64,000 bases of DNA from Streptomyces sp. WAC 01529 (GCF_003945545.1 NZ_CP029617.1:1618501-1682500), one strand, 5' to 3'; shown: positions 47,296 through 56,313, counted from the stretch's first letter. Numbers and translations: made by a program. Notes: generated by a model not told the origin, from the letters alone.

Positions 47296-48663
47296 ATGAT
47301 CCACATGGCAACAGGACTGGCACAGGCGGCGCTGCGCGCGCACCGCCCGGCATTCATGGGCACCGCGGTGGCCGCGCTCTTCGCGGCGACCGTGGTGAGC
47401 GCGTCGACGATGATGCTCGGCACGACGAGCACCGAAAGCACGGCCGGGCTCTCCGCCTCGGCCCGTCGGCAGATCAGGGAGAACGGCGTCGGGGACATGG
47501 CGCTCGTCCTGTTGATCGGATCTATCTACATGTCGATATTCGTGGTCGTCTCGACCATGGGCACCGCCGTGGCACAGCAGCACCGGGAGCTGGCGATGGT
47601 GCGGGCCATCGGCGCCAAGCCCCGCCAGATCCGCCGCGCGGTCGCCCTCCAGGCCCTCACCGCCTCCGTCCCGGCCGCCCTCGTCGGCTTCCTCCTCGGC
47701 GGTCTCGGCGCCCGCTGGTGGCACGCGGGCATGGTCTCCCACGGCCTGCTGCCCGCCGAGGCCGGCTTCCGCTTCAGCTGGGTCGCGCTGCCGGTCTGCG
47801 TGGGCGTCGCCGTGGTGACGACGACGCTCGCCGCCTTCTTCTCGGCACTGCGCTTCTCCCTGCTGCGCCCGGCCCGCGCGCTCTCCGAGGCGGCGACCGG
47901 ACGCAAGGGGCTCGGCATGCTGCGGGCGCCGCTCGGTGTGATCGCGATCGCCGGGGCGTGCTGCGTCTCCGTGCTCCTCTCGGAGCAGCCCGCGGCCGAG
48001 GCGAGCGAGGGCGCCTTCCTCGTCCTCATCATGTTCTGCGTCGGCGCGGGGCTGCTCGGCCCGCGCCTCATCGGCCCCGCGGCCTGGCTGGTCTCGGCGC
48101 TGATCGGCCGCGTGGGCCCGAGCGCCCGGCTCGCGATGCTCAACGTCCGCTCGCAGCCCCGCCGCTTCTCCGCCGCGGTGGTCCCCCTCGTACTCGTCGT
48201 GGGCTTCGGCCTCACCAAGATCGGCATGCATACGACGGCCCAGCACCACACCGGCTCGGCGGGCAGCACCGGCGAGGTCTGGCTCGACTACGTGGGCACC
48301 GGGCTCTACGCGGGGTTCGCCGCGATCGCCGCGGCCAACACCCTCGCCATGATCTCCTTCGAGCGCCGCCGTGACGTGGCCCTGCTGCGGGTGGTGGGCA
48401 GTCAGCGCGCCCAGGTGGGGGCCATGGCGGCCTGGGAGGCGGTGGTCGTCGCCGGGACCGCGCTGCTGCTCGGCGCCGCGATCGCGCTCGGCACGCTGGC
48501 CCCCATCCTCAGCACGGCCTTCGGCACCGCCCTGCCCCATCTGCCGTGGCCCGTGCCGGCCGGCGTCGCCACGGGCACGCTGCTCCTGACCCTGCTCGCC
48601 ACCGGCCTTCCGGTCCGCGCGGTCATGCGCAGGCGCGCGATCTCGGTGGTCGGCGCAACGTGA
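47296..48663 (+). CDS. FtsX-like ABC transporter permease without ATPase partner
   Basis: 455 residues, about eight membrane segments. QQHRELAMVRAIGAKPRQIRRAVALQA and FERRRDVALLRVVGSQRAQVGAMAAWEAVV are the two FtsX-type cytoplasmic loops. Usually a MacB-type ATPase is encoded beside it; none is here. No ribosome site is visible before the ATG (second ATG at 47305). It stands in reverse orientation between recN and nadK. Confidence 0.8.
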   Translation: MIHMATGLAQAALRAHRPAFMGTAVAALFAATVVSASTMMLGTTSTESTAGLSASARRQIRENGVGDMALVLLIGSIYMSIFVVVSTMGTAVAQQHRELAMVRAIGAKPRQIRRAVALQALTASVPAALVGFLLGGLGARWWHAGMVSHGLLPAEAGFRFSWVALPVCVGVAVVTTTLAAFFSALRFSLLRPARALSEAATGRKGLGMLRAPLGVIAIAGACCVSVLLSEQPAAEASEGAFLVLIMFCVGAGLLGPRLIGPAAWLVSALIGRVGPSARLAMLNVRSQPRRFSAAVVPLVLVVGFGLTKIGMHTTAQHHTGSAGSTGEVWLDYVGTGLYAGFAAIAAANTLAMISFERRRDVALLRVVGSQRAQVGAMAAWEAVVVAGTALLLGAAIALGTLAPILSTAFGTALPHLPWPVPAGVATGTLLLTLLATGLPVRAVMRRRAISVVGAT

Positions 48664-48682
48664 ACGGCCGGTCGCCCCGTCA

Positions 48683-48702
48683 GGGGCGCGGGGAACTGCG
48701 CG
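48683..48702. repeat. Second copy of the 20-bp palindrome arm
   Basis: Identical over 20 bp to 45189-45208, and about 37 of 41 bases match in the wider region. Here only one arm of the long palindrome is evident. Lies between the permease and nadK stops. Confidence 0.85.
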
Positions 48703-48840
48703 CCCAGCCACGACGCTCCCGCGGCTACGCACCTGCGGCGAGGGGCCCGCACCCTTCGGGAGGCGGCACGAGACGCCCCCCAGGGGGCCGCACGACCGGT
48801 GACGCGCCCCGCCCGAACCGCCCCTCGGCGCGCAGCCGCG

Positions 48841-49761
48841 CTAGTGCGGCGCGCCCCGCCACCCCGACACCGGCAGCGCGAACTTGGCGACGAGGCGGTC
48901 GGTGAACGAGGCGTGGTGCAGCCGGGCGAGCCGCACCGGCACCGCGCCCCGGCGCACCTCCACCCGCGCTCCCGAGGGCAGTTCGACGGTCCGCCGCCCG
49001 TCGCACCACAGCACCCCGTGCGGCGTGTGCGGCTGGACCTCGACGGCGAGCACCGAGTCCGGCGAGGTCACCAGCGGCTTGGCGAACAGGGCGTGCGCGC
49101 TGATCGGCACCATGAGCAGCGCCTCCACCTCGGGCCACACCACGGGCCCGCCCGCCGAGAACGCGTACGCCGTCGAACCGGTCGGTGTCGCGCAGACGAT
49201 GCCGTCGCAGCCGAAGCCGGTGACCGGCCGCCCGTCGATCTCCAGGATGACCTCGAGCATCCGCTCGGGAGACACCTTCTGCACGGCGGCCTCGTTCAGC
49301 GCCCAGTCGCGGTGCACGATGTCGCCGTTGCGGTGCACGATGACGTCGATCGTCATGCGCTCCTCGACCTCGTACTCCTTGGTGACCACCCGGTCGACGA
49401 CCTTGTCGAGGTCGTCGCGCTCGGCCTCCGCGAGGAAGCCCACGCGCCCGAGGTTCACCCCGAGCATGGGCACCCCGGAGGCCCGCGCGAAGTCGGCGCC
49501 CCGCAGCAGCGTCCCGTCGCCGCCGAGGACGACGATCAGCTCACAGTCGTCGATGCACTCGGCGGTGGCCTCCCTGACCGTCTCGACCGCGCTGGGCAGC
49601 GGCAGGTCGGCGGCCTCGGCCTCCAGGACCCGCACGCCGATACCGCTGCGCAGCAGCCCCTGGACGACGAGTTCGGCGCTGCGGATGGCCGCGGGCCGTC
49701 CGGTGTGCGCGAGCAGGAAGACGGTACGCGCATCGGTCTGGGTCACTCGGGTCTGGGTCAA
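48841..49761 (-). CDS. nadK: NAD kinase
   Basis: 306 residues. ELIVVLGGDGTLLRGA is the GGDGT motif; CATPTGSTAYAFSAGGPVV is the TGSTAY motif. It phosphorylates NAD to NADP. The start is TTG (MTQTRV), with GGAGG 8 nt upstream; the TTG overlaps the tlyA stop (TTGA, 49758-49761). A GTG at 49746 has no ribosome site. Co-translated with tlyA. Confidence 0.95.
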   Translation of the reverse strand: MTQTRVTQTDARTVFLLAHTGRPAAIRSAELVVQGLLRSGIGVRVLEAEAADLPLPSAVETVREATAECIDDCELIVVLGGDGTLLRGADFARASGVPMLGVNLGRVGFLAEAERDDLDKVVDRVVTKEYEVEERMTIDVIVHRNGDIVHRDWALNEAAVQKVSPERMLEVILEIDGRPVTGFGCDGIVCATPTGSTAYAFSAGGPVVWPEVEALLMVPISAHALFAKPLVTSPDSVLAVEVQPHTPHGVLWCDGRRTVELPSGARVEVRRGAVPVRLARLHHASFTDRLVAKFALPVSGWRGAPH

Positions 49762-50573
49762 CGGGGCCCCTCCGCCACGGCACGGTCAACGTCCGCCGGG
49801 TCCAGCTCGTCGGCCCCGGCGCGCAGCCACAGAAAGTACTCGACATTCCCCGAGGGCCCCGGCAGCGGGCTCGCGGTCACCCCGCGCACCCCGAGACCGA
49901 GCCCCCACGCCTGACGTGCGACGCCGCGCACGGCGTCGGCCCGCAGTTCGGCGCTGCGCACGACGCCACCGCTGCCGAGCCGCTCCTTGCCGACCTCGAA
50001 CTGCGGCTTGACCATGAGCACCAGGTCCGCGTCGGGAGCCGCGCACCGCACGAGGGCGGGCAGCACCAGGCCGAGCGGGATGAAGGAGAGGTCGCCGACG
50101 ACGATGTCGACGGGCACGCCGTCGATCGCCTCCAGCGTCAACTCTCGTACGTTCGTACGGTCCTTCACGGTGACCCGGTCGTCACTCTGCAGCGACCAGG
50201 CGAGCTGGCCGTAGCCGACGTCGACGGCGACGACGTGCGCGGCGCCGGAGCGCAGCAGCACATCGGTGAAGCCGCCGGTGGACGCGCCCGCGTCCAGCGC
50301 GCGCCGCCCCTCGACGACGAGCCCCCGCGGCACGAAGGCCGCGAGCGCGCCCGCGAGCTTGTGGCCGCCGCGCGAGACGTAGTCGGGGTCGCTCTCGTCC
50401 TGCGAGACCACGATCGGGGCGGCCGTCTCCACCTGTGTCGCGGCCTTGGTCGCGACGGTCTTGCCGACCGCGACCCGGCCGGCCGCGATCAGCTGGCTCG
50501 CGTGCTCGCGCGAGCGCGCGAGCTTCCTGCGGACCAGCTCGGCGTCGAGGCGGCGTCGTGCCACTCCTGCCAC
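49758..50573 (-). CDS. tlyA: 16S/23S rRNA 2'-O-methyltransferase TlyA
   Basis: 271 residues. An S4 RNA-binding N-terminus (RRLDAELVRRKLARSREHASQLIAAGRVAVG) is followed by an FtsJ-like methyltransferase with ALDAGASTGGFTDVLL as SAM loop. TlyA methylates 16S C1409 and 23S C1920 ribose and determines capreomycin sensitivity. GTG start behind AGGAG. Seven bases after the small gene upstream. Confidence 0.93.
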   Translation of the reverse strand: MAGVARRRLDAELVRRKLARSREHASQLIAAGRVAVGKTVATKAATQVETAAPIVVSQDESDPDYVSRGGHKLAGALAAFVPRGLVVEGRRALDAGASTGGFTDVLLRSGAAHVVAVDVGYGQLAWSLQSDDRVTVKDRTNVRELTLEAIDGVPVDIVVGDLSFIPLGLVLPALVRCAAPDADLVLMVKPQFEVGKERLGSGGVVRSAELRADAVRGVARQAWGLGLGVRGVTASPLPGPSGNVEYFLWLRAGADELDPADVDRAVAEGPR

Positions 50574-50580
50574 GTTCGGT

Positions 50581-50940
50581 TCAGCTCCTGTTGTCGTACG
50601 AGGATGAAGTCGCCGGCGTCCCGGAGGGCACCGGCGGGCCGGGGCGTTCGTCGAGCGCGGTCAGCGCGTCGCGCAGGCCCCCGTGTACATCCTCGTACAC
50701 CTCGATGTGGCCGTCCGTGGCGAGGTGGTCCGCGTCGCCGAGCCGCGCCAGCCGCGCGTCCACGTCGGCGTTGCCGGTGGGCGTGCGCTCGACGCCGAGG
50801 GGCGCGGGGGCGGCGGGGTCGTACGACGGCTCTTCCGCCGCGTAGGGCGGTTCATCGGCCACGTACGACGGCTCGTCCGGAACCTGAGGCTCCGGCTTTG
50901 CCGCCGCTCCCTCTTCGGGGCCCGCGTGAGAGTCGCTCAT
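50581..50940 (-). CDS. Small acidic protein of unknown function upstream of tlyA
   Basis: 119 residues. The first half is low complexity (PEPQVPDEPSYVADEPPYAAEEPSYDP); the second contains NADVDARLARLGDADHLATDGH and YEDVHGGLRDALTALDE, probably two helices. No signal peptide. It heads the tlyA-nadK operon and is divergent from the SCP2 gene. The family is not recognised. Confidence 0.65.
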   Translation of the reverse strand: MSDSHAGPEEGAAAKPEPQVPDEPSYVADEPPYAAEEPSYDPAAPAPLGVERTPTGNADVDARLARLGDADHLATDGHIEVYEDVHGGLRDALTALDERPGPPVPSGTPATSSSYDNRS

Positions 50941-50982
50941 GGCACGACGCTACCCCGAAGCGCTGCGGTACCGTCGATCACG

Positions 50983-51330
50983 ATGGCGACCATGGCGGAG
51001 TGCCGCACGGCACTCGACAGACTCTCGGACAATCTCGCGTCCGCCGACGGCGACGTGCGGGGCGCCGCTGCCCTGAACCGCTCGCTGAGCTGCCGCGTCA
51101 CCGACCTCGACGTCACCTTCACCGGCCGTCTCGAAAACGGCCGGATCACGGTGCTCGACACCCACCAGGGCCCGCCGCGCGAGAAGGCCGAGATCCGCCT
51201 TGCGATGACCGGCGACGATTTGGTGGCGATGGTGGACGGCGAGCTGAACTTCGCCAGTGCCTGGACCTCCGGCCGGGTCAAGCTGGAGGCGGGCTTCCGG
51301 GATCTGCTGAAGCTCAGGTCGCTGCTTTAG
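50983..51330 (+). CDS. SCP2 sterol-binding-fold protein
   Basis: 115 residues. LNRSLSCRVTDLDVTFTGRLENGRITVL and AMTGDDLVAMVDGELNFASAWTSGRVKLEAGFRDLLKLRSLL fit the SCP2 lipid-binding fold. Role unknown in streptomycetes, perhaps binding a hydrophobic ligand. ATG at 50983 or 50992. The end overlaps the siderophore ATPase gene tail-to-tail by 17 bp. Confidence 0.78.
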   Translation: MATMAECRTALDRLSDNLASADGDVRGAAALNRSLSCRVTDLDVTFTGRLENGRITVLDTHQGPPREKAEIRLAMTGDDLVAMVDGELNFASAWTSGRVKLEAGFRDLLKLRSLL

Positions 51331-52195
51331 CCAGGGTCTTGCGCCCGGTACGCGCCGCGGGGATCACCAGCGGCGTCCCGCTCTCCGGGTCGTCGATGAT
51401 CTGGCACTGGATCCCGAACGTCTGCTCGACCAGTTCCGCCGTGACGATCTCGGACGGCGCGCCCTCGGCGATCACCGCGCCGTCGCGCAGGGCGATGAGG
51501 TGCGTGGCGTAGCGCGCGGCGTGGTTCAGGTCGTGCAGGACGGCGACGAGGGTGCGGCCCTGCTCCTCGTGGAGTTCGGCGCACAGGTCGAGGACGTCGA
51601 GCTGGTGCTGGATGTCGAGGAACGTCGTCGGCTCGTCGAGCAGCAGCAGCGGGGTCTGCTGGGCGAGCGCCATCGCGATCCACACGCGCTGGCGCTGGCC
51701 GCCGGAGAGTTCGTCGACATAGCGATCGGCGAGTTCGCGTACGCCCGTCGACTCCATCGACTCGTCGACGATTCGCTCGTCCTCGGCCGACCACTGCCGC
51801 AGGAGGCCCTGGTGGGGGTAGCGGCCGCGGGCGACCAGGTCGCCGACGGTGATGCCGTCGGGCGCGATGGACGACTGCGGCAGCAGGCCGAGCGTCTTGG
51901 CGACTTTCTTCGCGGGCATCGACTGGATGACGTTGCCGTCGAGCAGCACGCGTCCCGCGGACGGCTTGAGCATGCGGGACAGCGCGCGCAGGAGCGTGGA
52001 CTTGCCGCAGGCGTTGGGGCCCACGATCACGGTGAAGGAGTTGTCGGGGATCTCGACGGACAGCTTCTCGGCGATGACGCGCTGGTCGTAGCCGAGGGTG
52101 ACGTCGTCGGCGATGAGCCGGTTCACAGCAGCACGCTCCTGGTCGTGGGGGGTTACGAGTTCCTGGCGGGGCTTCTCGGCGGGCACCGGCGTCAT
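51314..52195 (-). CDS. Iron-siderophore ABC transporter ATPase
   Basis: 293 residues, FecE/FhuC type. Walker A GPNACGKSTLLRAL, signature ELSGGQRQRVWIAMAL, Walker B LLLLDEPTTFLD, H-loop LHDLNHAARYATHL. It powers ferric-siderophore uptake with the two permeases encoded upstream. The ATG overlaps the stop of the second permease (ATGA, 52192-52195). Confidence 0.93.
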   Translation of the reverse strand: MTPVPAEKPRQELVTPHDQERAAVNRLIADDVTLGYDQRVIAEKLSVEIPDNSFTVIVGPNACGKSTLLRALSRMLKPSAGRVLLDGNVIQSMPAKKVAKTLGLLPQSSIAPDGITVGDLVARGRYPHQGLLRQWSAEDERIVDESMESTGVRELADRYVDELSGGQRQRVWIAMALAQQTPLLLLDEPTTFLDIQHQLDVLDLCAELHEEQGRTLVAVLHDLNHAARYATHLIALRDGAVIAEGAPSEIVTAELVEQTFGIQCQIIDDPESGTPLVIPAARTGRKTLAKAAT

Positions 52196-53220
52196 ATCCG
52201 TCCCGCCTTGCGCTGGGTGACGAGCAGCCACAGCAGGTAGACGCCGCCGAGCACACCGGTGACGACGCCGACCGGCAGCTGGTCCGCGCCGAAGGCCCGC
52301 TGCGAGGCGAGGTCCGCGACGATCAGCAGGGCGGCGCCCATGAACATCGCCGGCATGAGGTTGGGCCCCGGCGAGCGGGTGAGGCGCCGGGCGAGCTGCG
52401 GCGCGGTGAGCGCGACGAAGCTGACGGGGCCCGCGGCGGCGGTGGCGGCCGCGGTGAGCAGCACGGAGGCCAGGAGCAGCACGGCGCGGGTGCGTTCGAC
52501 GCGCACGCCGAGCGCGTTCGCGACGTCGTCGCCCATCTCCAGCATCCGCAGCGGACGCCCGTAGACGAGGACGAGCGGGACGAGGACGGCGCAGAGCGCG
52601 AGCAGCGGCCAGACCTGGTCCCAGTCGCGGCCGTTGAGCGAGCCGGTCATCCAGACCACGGCCCGGGCGGCGTCGACGAAGTCGGCCTTGGTGAGCAGAT
52701 AGCTGTTGACGGCCGTGATGAAGGCGGAGACTCCGATGCCGACGAGGACGAGCCGGTAGCCGTGCACACCGCGCTTCCAGGCGAGCAGATAGATGGCGGC
52801 GCCGGTCACCAGCCCCCCGACGAGCGCGCCGCCCGCGACCTCGACCGCGCTGCCCTGGAAGAGGACGATCATGGTGAGCGCCCCGGCGGTCGAACCCTGG
52901 CCGAGGCCGAGCACGTCCGGACTGCCCAGCGGATTGCGGGCGATGGACTGGAAGAGCGCGCCGCCGAGGCCGAGGGCCGCGCCCACCAGGAGCCCGACGA
53001 GGACCCGCGGCAGCCGCAGGTCGTTGATGATGAACTCCTGCCCGGCGTCGCCGTCGCCGAGCAGCGTGCGGACGACGTCGGCGGCCGGGATCTCGAAGTC
53101 GCCGGTGCCGATCAGGACGACGCTCGCGGCGAGCGCGGCGACGAGGAGCAGGGTGACGACCGCGGTCGTGCGGACGTCGAGCCGGAAGGAGAGGCCGGCC
53201 CGGGTACGTATCGCCTTCAC
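52192..53220 (-). CDS. Iron-siderophore ABC transporter permease (second subunit)
   Basis: 342 residues, FecCD family: LRLPRVLVGLLVGAALGLGGALFQSIARNPLGSPDVLGLGQG and the C-terminal FVALTAPQLARRLTRSPGPNLMPAM. GTG start VKAIRTRAG, overlapping the first permease stop (GTGA, 53217-53220). The upstream in-frame extension is shadow. Confidence 0.92.
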   Translation of the reverse strand: MKAIRTRAGLSFRLDVRTTAVVTLLLVAALAASVVLIGTGDFEIPAADVVRTLLGDGDAGQEFIINDLRLPRVLVGLLVGAALGLGGALFQSIARNPLGSPDVLGLGQGSTAGALTMIVLFQGSAVEVAGGALVGGLVTGAAIYLLAWKRGVHGYRLVLVGIGVSAFITAVNSYLLTKADFVDAARAVVWMTGSLNGRDWDQVWPLLALCAVLVPLVLVYGRPLRMLEMGDDVANALGVRVERTRAVLLLASVLLTAAATAAAGPVSFVALTAPQLARRLTRSPGPNLMPAMFMGAALLIVADLASQRAFGADQLPVGVVTGVLGGVYLLWLLVTQRKAGRI

Positions 53221-54260
53221 AGCTGGGCCAACTTCCGCCGTCGTACGAGAAAGATGAAGACGGGCGCGCCGATGACCGCGGTCACGATGCCCACTTGGAG
53301 CTCCGAGGGGCGCGCCACGACGCGTCCGACGACGTCCGCGCCGAGCAGCAGCACCGGCGAGAGGACGGCCGCGTACGGCAGGATCCAGCGCATGTCGGGC
53401 CCGGTGAAGGAGCGCACGATGTGCGGCACCATCAGGCCGACGAAGACGATCGGCCCGCAGGCGGCGGTCGCGGCCCCGCACAGCAGGGTCGCCGCGGCCA
53501 TCGACAGCGCGCGCGTGCGCGTGAGATGGGCGCCGAGCGCGCGGGCGGTGTCGTCACCCATGGCCATGGCGTTCAGGGGCCGGGCGAGGCCGAGCGCGAG
53601 CACGATGCCGACCGCGAGGAAGGGCAGCACCTGCTGGATGGTGTCCATGCTGGCGGAGGCGAGCGAACCGACCGTCCAGAACCGCATCTTGTTGAGCGCG
53701 GCCCCGTCCGTGATCATGACGGCCTGCACATAGCCGTAGAGCGCCGCGCTGATCGCGGTACCGGCGAGCGCGAGCCGCACGGGCGTCGCGCCCCGCGCAC
53801 CGCCCAGGATGTAGAGCAGTACGCCGACGAGTGCCGCCCCGAAGAAGGCGAACCACACATAGCCGCTCAGGGAGGTGACGCCGAAGAAGCTGAACGCGCT
53901 GACGACCGCGGCCGAGGCGCCGAGGTTGATGCCGAGCAGACCGGGGTCGGCCAGCGGGTTGCGGGTGAGTGCCTGGAGGACCGCGCCGGAGAGGCCGAGC
54001 GCGATGCCGGCGAGCAGTCCGAGCAGGCTGCGCGAGAGCCGCTCCCCGACGACGACATCGGCGTAGGTCCCGGAGTCGTGGAACAGCCCGTGCCAGACCT
54101 GGTCCATGGAGAGCGATTTGGCGCCGACCGCGATGCTCGCGAGGAAGACGAGCAGGAGGACGGCGACCGAGACGAGCAGCCCGATGCTGCGTATCGCGCG
54201 GCGTTCGGGAGGCGCGGGAGCGGTCTCCGCGCGGGGTTCTGGGGGACTGTCGACCAACAC
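53217..54260 (-). CDS. Iron-siderophore ABC transporter permease (first subunit)
   Basis: 347 residues, FecCD family with eight to ten membrane helices: GERLSRSLLGLLAGIALGLSGAVLQALTRNPLADPGLLGINLGA, then IVFVGLMVPHIVRSFTGPDMRWILPYAAVLSPVLLLGADVVGR. The GTG start has an iron box only 5 bp upstream and no ribosome site, suggesting a leaderless or very short-leader message. First gene of the minus-strand uptake operon. Confidence 0.92.
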   Translation of the reverse strand: MLVDSPPEPRAETAPAPPERRAIRSIGLLVSVAVLLLVFLASIAVGAKSLSMDQVWHGLFHDSGTYADVVVGERLSRSLLGLLAGIALGLSGAVLQALTRNPLADPGLLGINLGASAAVVSAFSFFGVTSLSGYVWFAFFGAALVGVLLYILGGARGATPVRLALAGTAISAALYGYVQAVMITDGAALNKMRFWTVGSLASASMDTIQQVLPFLAVGIVLALGLARPLNAMAMGDDTARALGAHLTRTRALSMAAATLLCGAATAACGPIVFVGLMVPHIVRSFTGPDMRWILPYAAVLSPVLLLGADVVGRVVARPSELQVGIVTAVIGAPVFIFLVRRRKLAQL

Positions 54261-54264
54261 CAGG

Positions 54265-54283
54265 TTAGGTTAGCCTACCCTCG
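54265..54283. promoter_or_regulatory. Iron box (DmdR/IdeR site) shared by divergent siderophore uptake genes
   Basis: TTAGGTTAGCCTACCCTCG matches the 19-bp DmdR/IdeR consensus at 15 of 19 positions. It lies between the first permease gene and the binding-protein gene, close enough to block both promoters when iron is plentiful. Confidence 0.85.
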
Positions 54284-54335
54284 CAGCGGCTTAAGCCCTG
54301 CCTTCGCACTGTCCTTCGACGAGAGAAGCGCCACC

Positions 54336-55379
54336 ATGCCCGCACCGCGTCGCTCCCCCACGCGTGCCCCCAACCGCAGGGACGTACTCCTCGCGGGCGG
54401 CGGCCTCGGCCTCGGGGCCCTGCTCACCGCGTGCGGCGGCGACAGCGACGCCTCCACCACGAGCGGGAAGGGCGGCAAGGGCGACAAGCCCTGGAGCTTC
54501 AAGGACGACCGCGGCAAGACCGTCACCACCAAGCAGCACCCGAAGAACATCGTCGCCTTCGTGAGCACGGCGGCCGCCCTGCACGACTACGGCATCGAGT
54601 GCAAGGGCATCTTCGGCCCCTCCAAGCCCGTGAACGGCAAGCCGAGCCCGCAGTCGGGCGACCTCGACCTCTCCCGACTGACCAGCCTCGGCAACGAGTG
54701 GGGCCAGTTCAACATCGAGAAGTACGCGGCCCTGCGCCCCGACGTCCTCATCAGCAACATGTTCCCGCCGCCCAACCTCTGGTTCATCCCCGAGGAGAGC
54801 GCCAAGAAGATCGCCTCGCTCGCCCCCACCGTCGGCATCAACGGCGCCCGCGTCTCCCTGCGCGAACCCCTCAAGCGTTACACCGAACTCGCCGCCTCCC
54901 TCGGCGCGGACCTGGAGTCCGAGAAGGTACGGGCGGCCAAGGCCCGCTTCCAGAAGGCCGAACGGACCCTGCGCAAGGCCGCCGAGGCCAACCGCGGCCT
55001 CAAGGTCATGGCGACGACAGGCGACGCCGACCAGATGTACGTCGCCGTCCCCGACGCCTACTGCGACCTCCACTACTTCAAGGACCTCGGCATCGAGTTC
55101 GTCGAGGGCAAGAAGAGCGACGAGTGGGGCTTCTGGGAGTTCCTCAGCTGGGAGAACGCCGACAAGTACCACGCCGACCTCATCATGCTCGACAACCGCA
55201 CGACCGCGCTGCCCCCCGAGGAGCTCGCGAAGAAGCCCACCTGGGCCAAGCTCCCCGCCGTCAAGGCCGGCCAGACCGTCCCCTGGTCGATGGAGGAGCG
55301 CTACAGCTACGCCGGCTACGCCCCTGTCATTGAGCGGCTCGCCGCCGCCGTCGAGAAGTCGAAGAGGCTCAAGCGATGA
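54336..55379 (+). CDS. Iron-siderophore substrate-binding lipoprotein
   Basis: 347 residues. RRDVLLAGGGLGLGALLTAC is a Tat-like signal with a lipobox ending in LTAC. The mature domain is a FhuD/BtuF-type clamp: HPKNIVAFVSTAAALHDYGI, ALRPDVLISNMFPP. It captures a ferric siderophore outside the cell for the two permeases and ATPase encoded divergently. GAGAGAAG precedes the ATG. Its stop overlaps the reductase gene (ATGA, 55376-55379). Confidence 0.9.
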   Translation: MPAPRRSPTRAPNRRDVLLAGGGLGLGALLTACGGDSDASTTSGKGGKGDKPWSFKDDRGKTVTTKQHPKNIVAFVSTAAALHDYGIECKGIFGPSKPVNGKPSPQSGDLDLSRLTSLGNEWGQFNIEKYAALRPDVLISNMFPPPNLWFIPEESAKKIASLAPTVGINGARVSLREPLKRYTELAASLGADLESEKVRAAKARFQKAERTLRKAAEANRGLKVMATTGDADQMYVAVPDAYCDLHYFKDLGIEFVEGKKSDEWGFWEFLSWENADKYHADLIMLDNRTTALPPEELAKKPTWAKLPAVKAGQTVPWSMEERYSYAGYAPVIERLAAAVEKSKRLKR

Positions 55380-56209
55380 CCGACTCCCCCTACCGTTACT
55401 TCGACGTCGAGGTCCTGCGCACCGAGCGCCTCACCCCCGCCATGATCCGCGTGACCTTCGGCGGAGCCGACCTCGCGCGGATGGCGTCGGGCGGCCGGGA
55501 CCAGCGCGTCAAGATCTTCCTGCCCCACCCGGGCCAGGACGCGCCGGTCATGCCGGACACCACCACCGGCGACACGGCCGACTGGTACGCGGCGTGGTGC
55601 GGCCTCGACCCGTCCGTGCGGGGCATCATGCGCACGTACACGACCCGCGAACTGCGCCGCGACCCCGACGAACTGGTCATCGACTTCGCCGTCCACTGCC
55701 CGGAGCCCTCGCCCGCCGACGGCCCCGCCACCAGCTGGGCGCGGACGGCCCGGCCCGGCGCCCGCATCGGCGTGCTCGCCCCGGTCGAGGAGGAGAACTC
55801 CGCGTACGACTTCCGGCCGCCGCAGGACACCGACTGGCTGCTCCTGACCGCCGACGAGTCGGCGCTCCCGGCCGTCGCGGGCATCCTCGAGACGCTGCCG
55901 CCCGACCTGCCGGCGCGCGTCTGGATCGAGGTCCACGACCTGGCCGACCGCCAGCCCCTGCCCACCAAGGCCGACGCCGAGGTCCACTGGCTCACCCGGG
56001 AAGGCGCCACCACGGACGCGATCCGCGGGGCGGACCTCCCCGAGGGCACGCCGTACGCCTGGATCGCGGGCGAGTCCGCGACCGTCAAGGCCATCCGCCG
56101 CCACCTCGTGAACGACCGCGCATTCGACCGCAAGCGGGTGTCGTTCTCCGGCTACTGGCGCAAGAACACCACGACGGACGAACTGATAGACCGCGGCGAA
56201 AACCCGTGA
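55376..56209 (+). CDS. Siderophore-interacting protein (FAD-dependent ferric reductase)
   Basis: 277 residues, ViuB/SIP family: VEVLRTERLTPAMIRVTFGG and RTYTTRELRRDPDELVIDFAVH bind FAD, and the C-terminal TPYAWIAGESATVKAIRRHLV is the NAD(P)H-binding SIP domain. Releases iron from imported siderophore by reduction. Coupled to the binding-protein gene by ATGA. Confidence 0.92.
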   Translation: MTDSPYRYFDVEVLRTERLTPAMIRVTFGGADLARMASGGRDQRVKIFLPHPGQDAPVMPDTTTGDTADWYAAWCGLDPSVRGIMRTYTTRELRRDPDELVIDFAVHCPEPSPADGPATSWARTARPGARIGVLAPVEEENSAYDFRPPQDTDWLLLTADESALPAVAGILETLPPDLPARVWIEVHDLADRQPLPTKADAEVHWLTREGATTDAIRGADLPEGTPYAWIAGESATVKAIRRHLVNDRAFDRKRVSFSGYWRKNTTTDELIDRGENP

Positions 56210-56283
56210 ACACCCCTTACGGGGTACCCCTCACCGCTCACTGACCGACGACGGACCCGCACGAGCGGAGACATACGCGAGAA

Positions 56284-56302
56284 CCCCGAGCCCCGCTCGG
56301 GG
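56284..56302. terminator. Short hairpin between SIP and HAD genes
   Basis: CCCCGAGC-CCC-GCTCGGGG, an 8-bp stem with a 3-nt loop between two convergent genes. Likely bidirectional. Confidence 0.6.
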
Positions 56303-56313
56303 CCCCGCCCTGC

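Noticed and set aside
51314..56209. Siderophore biosynthesis cluster
   Set aside because: Only uptake and release genes are present; no NRPS or NIS synthetase.
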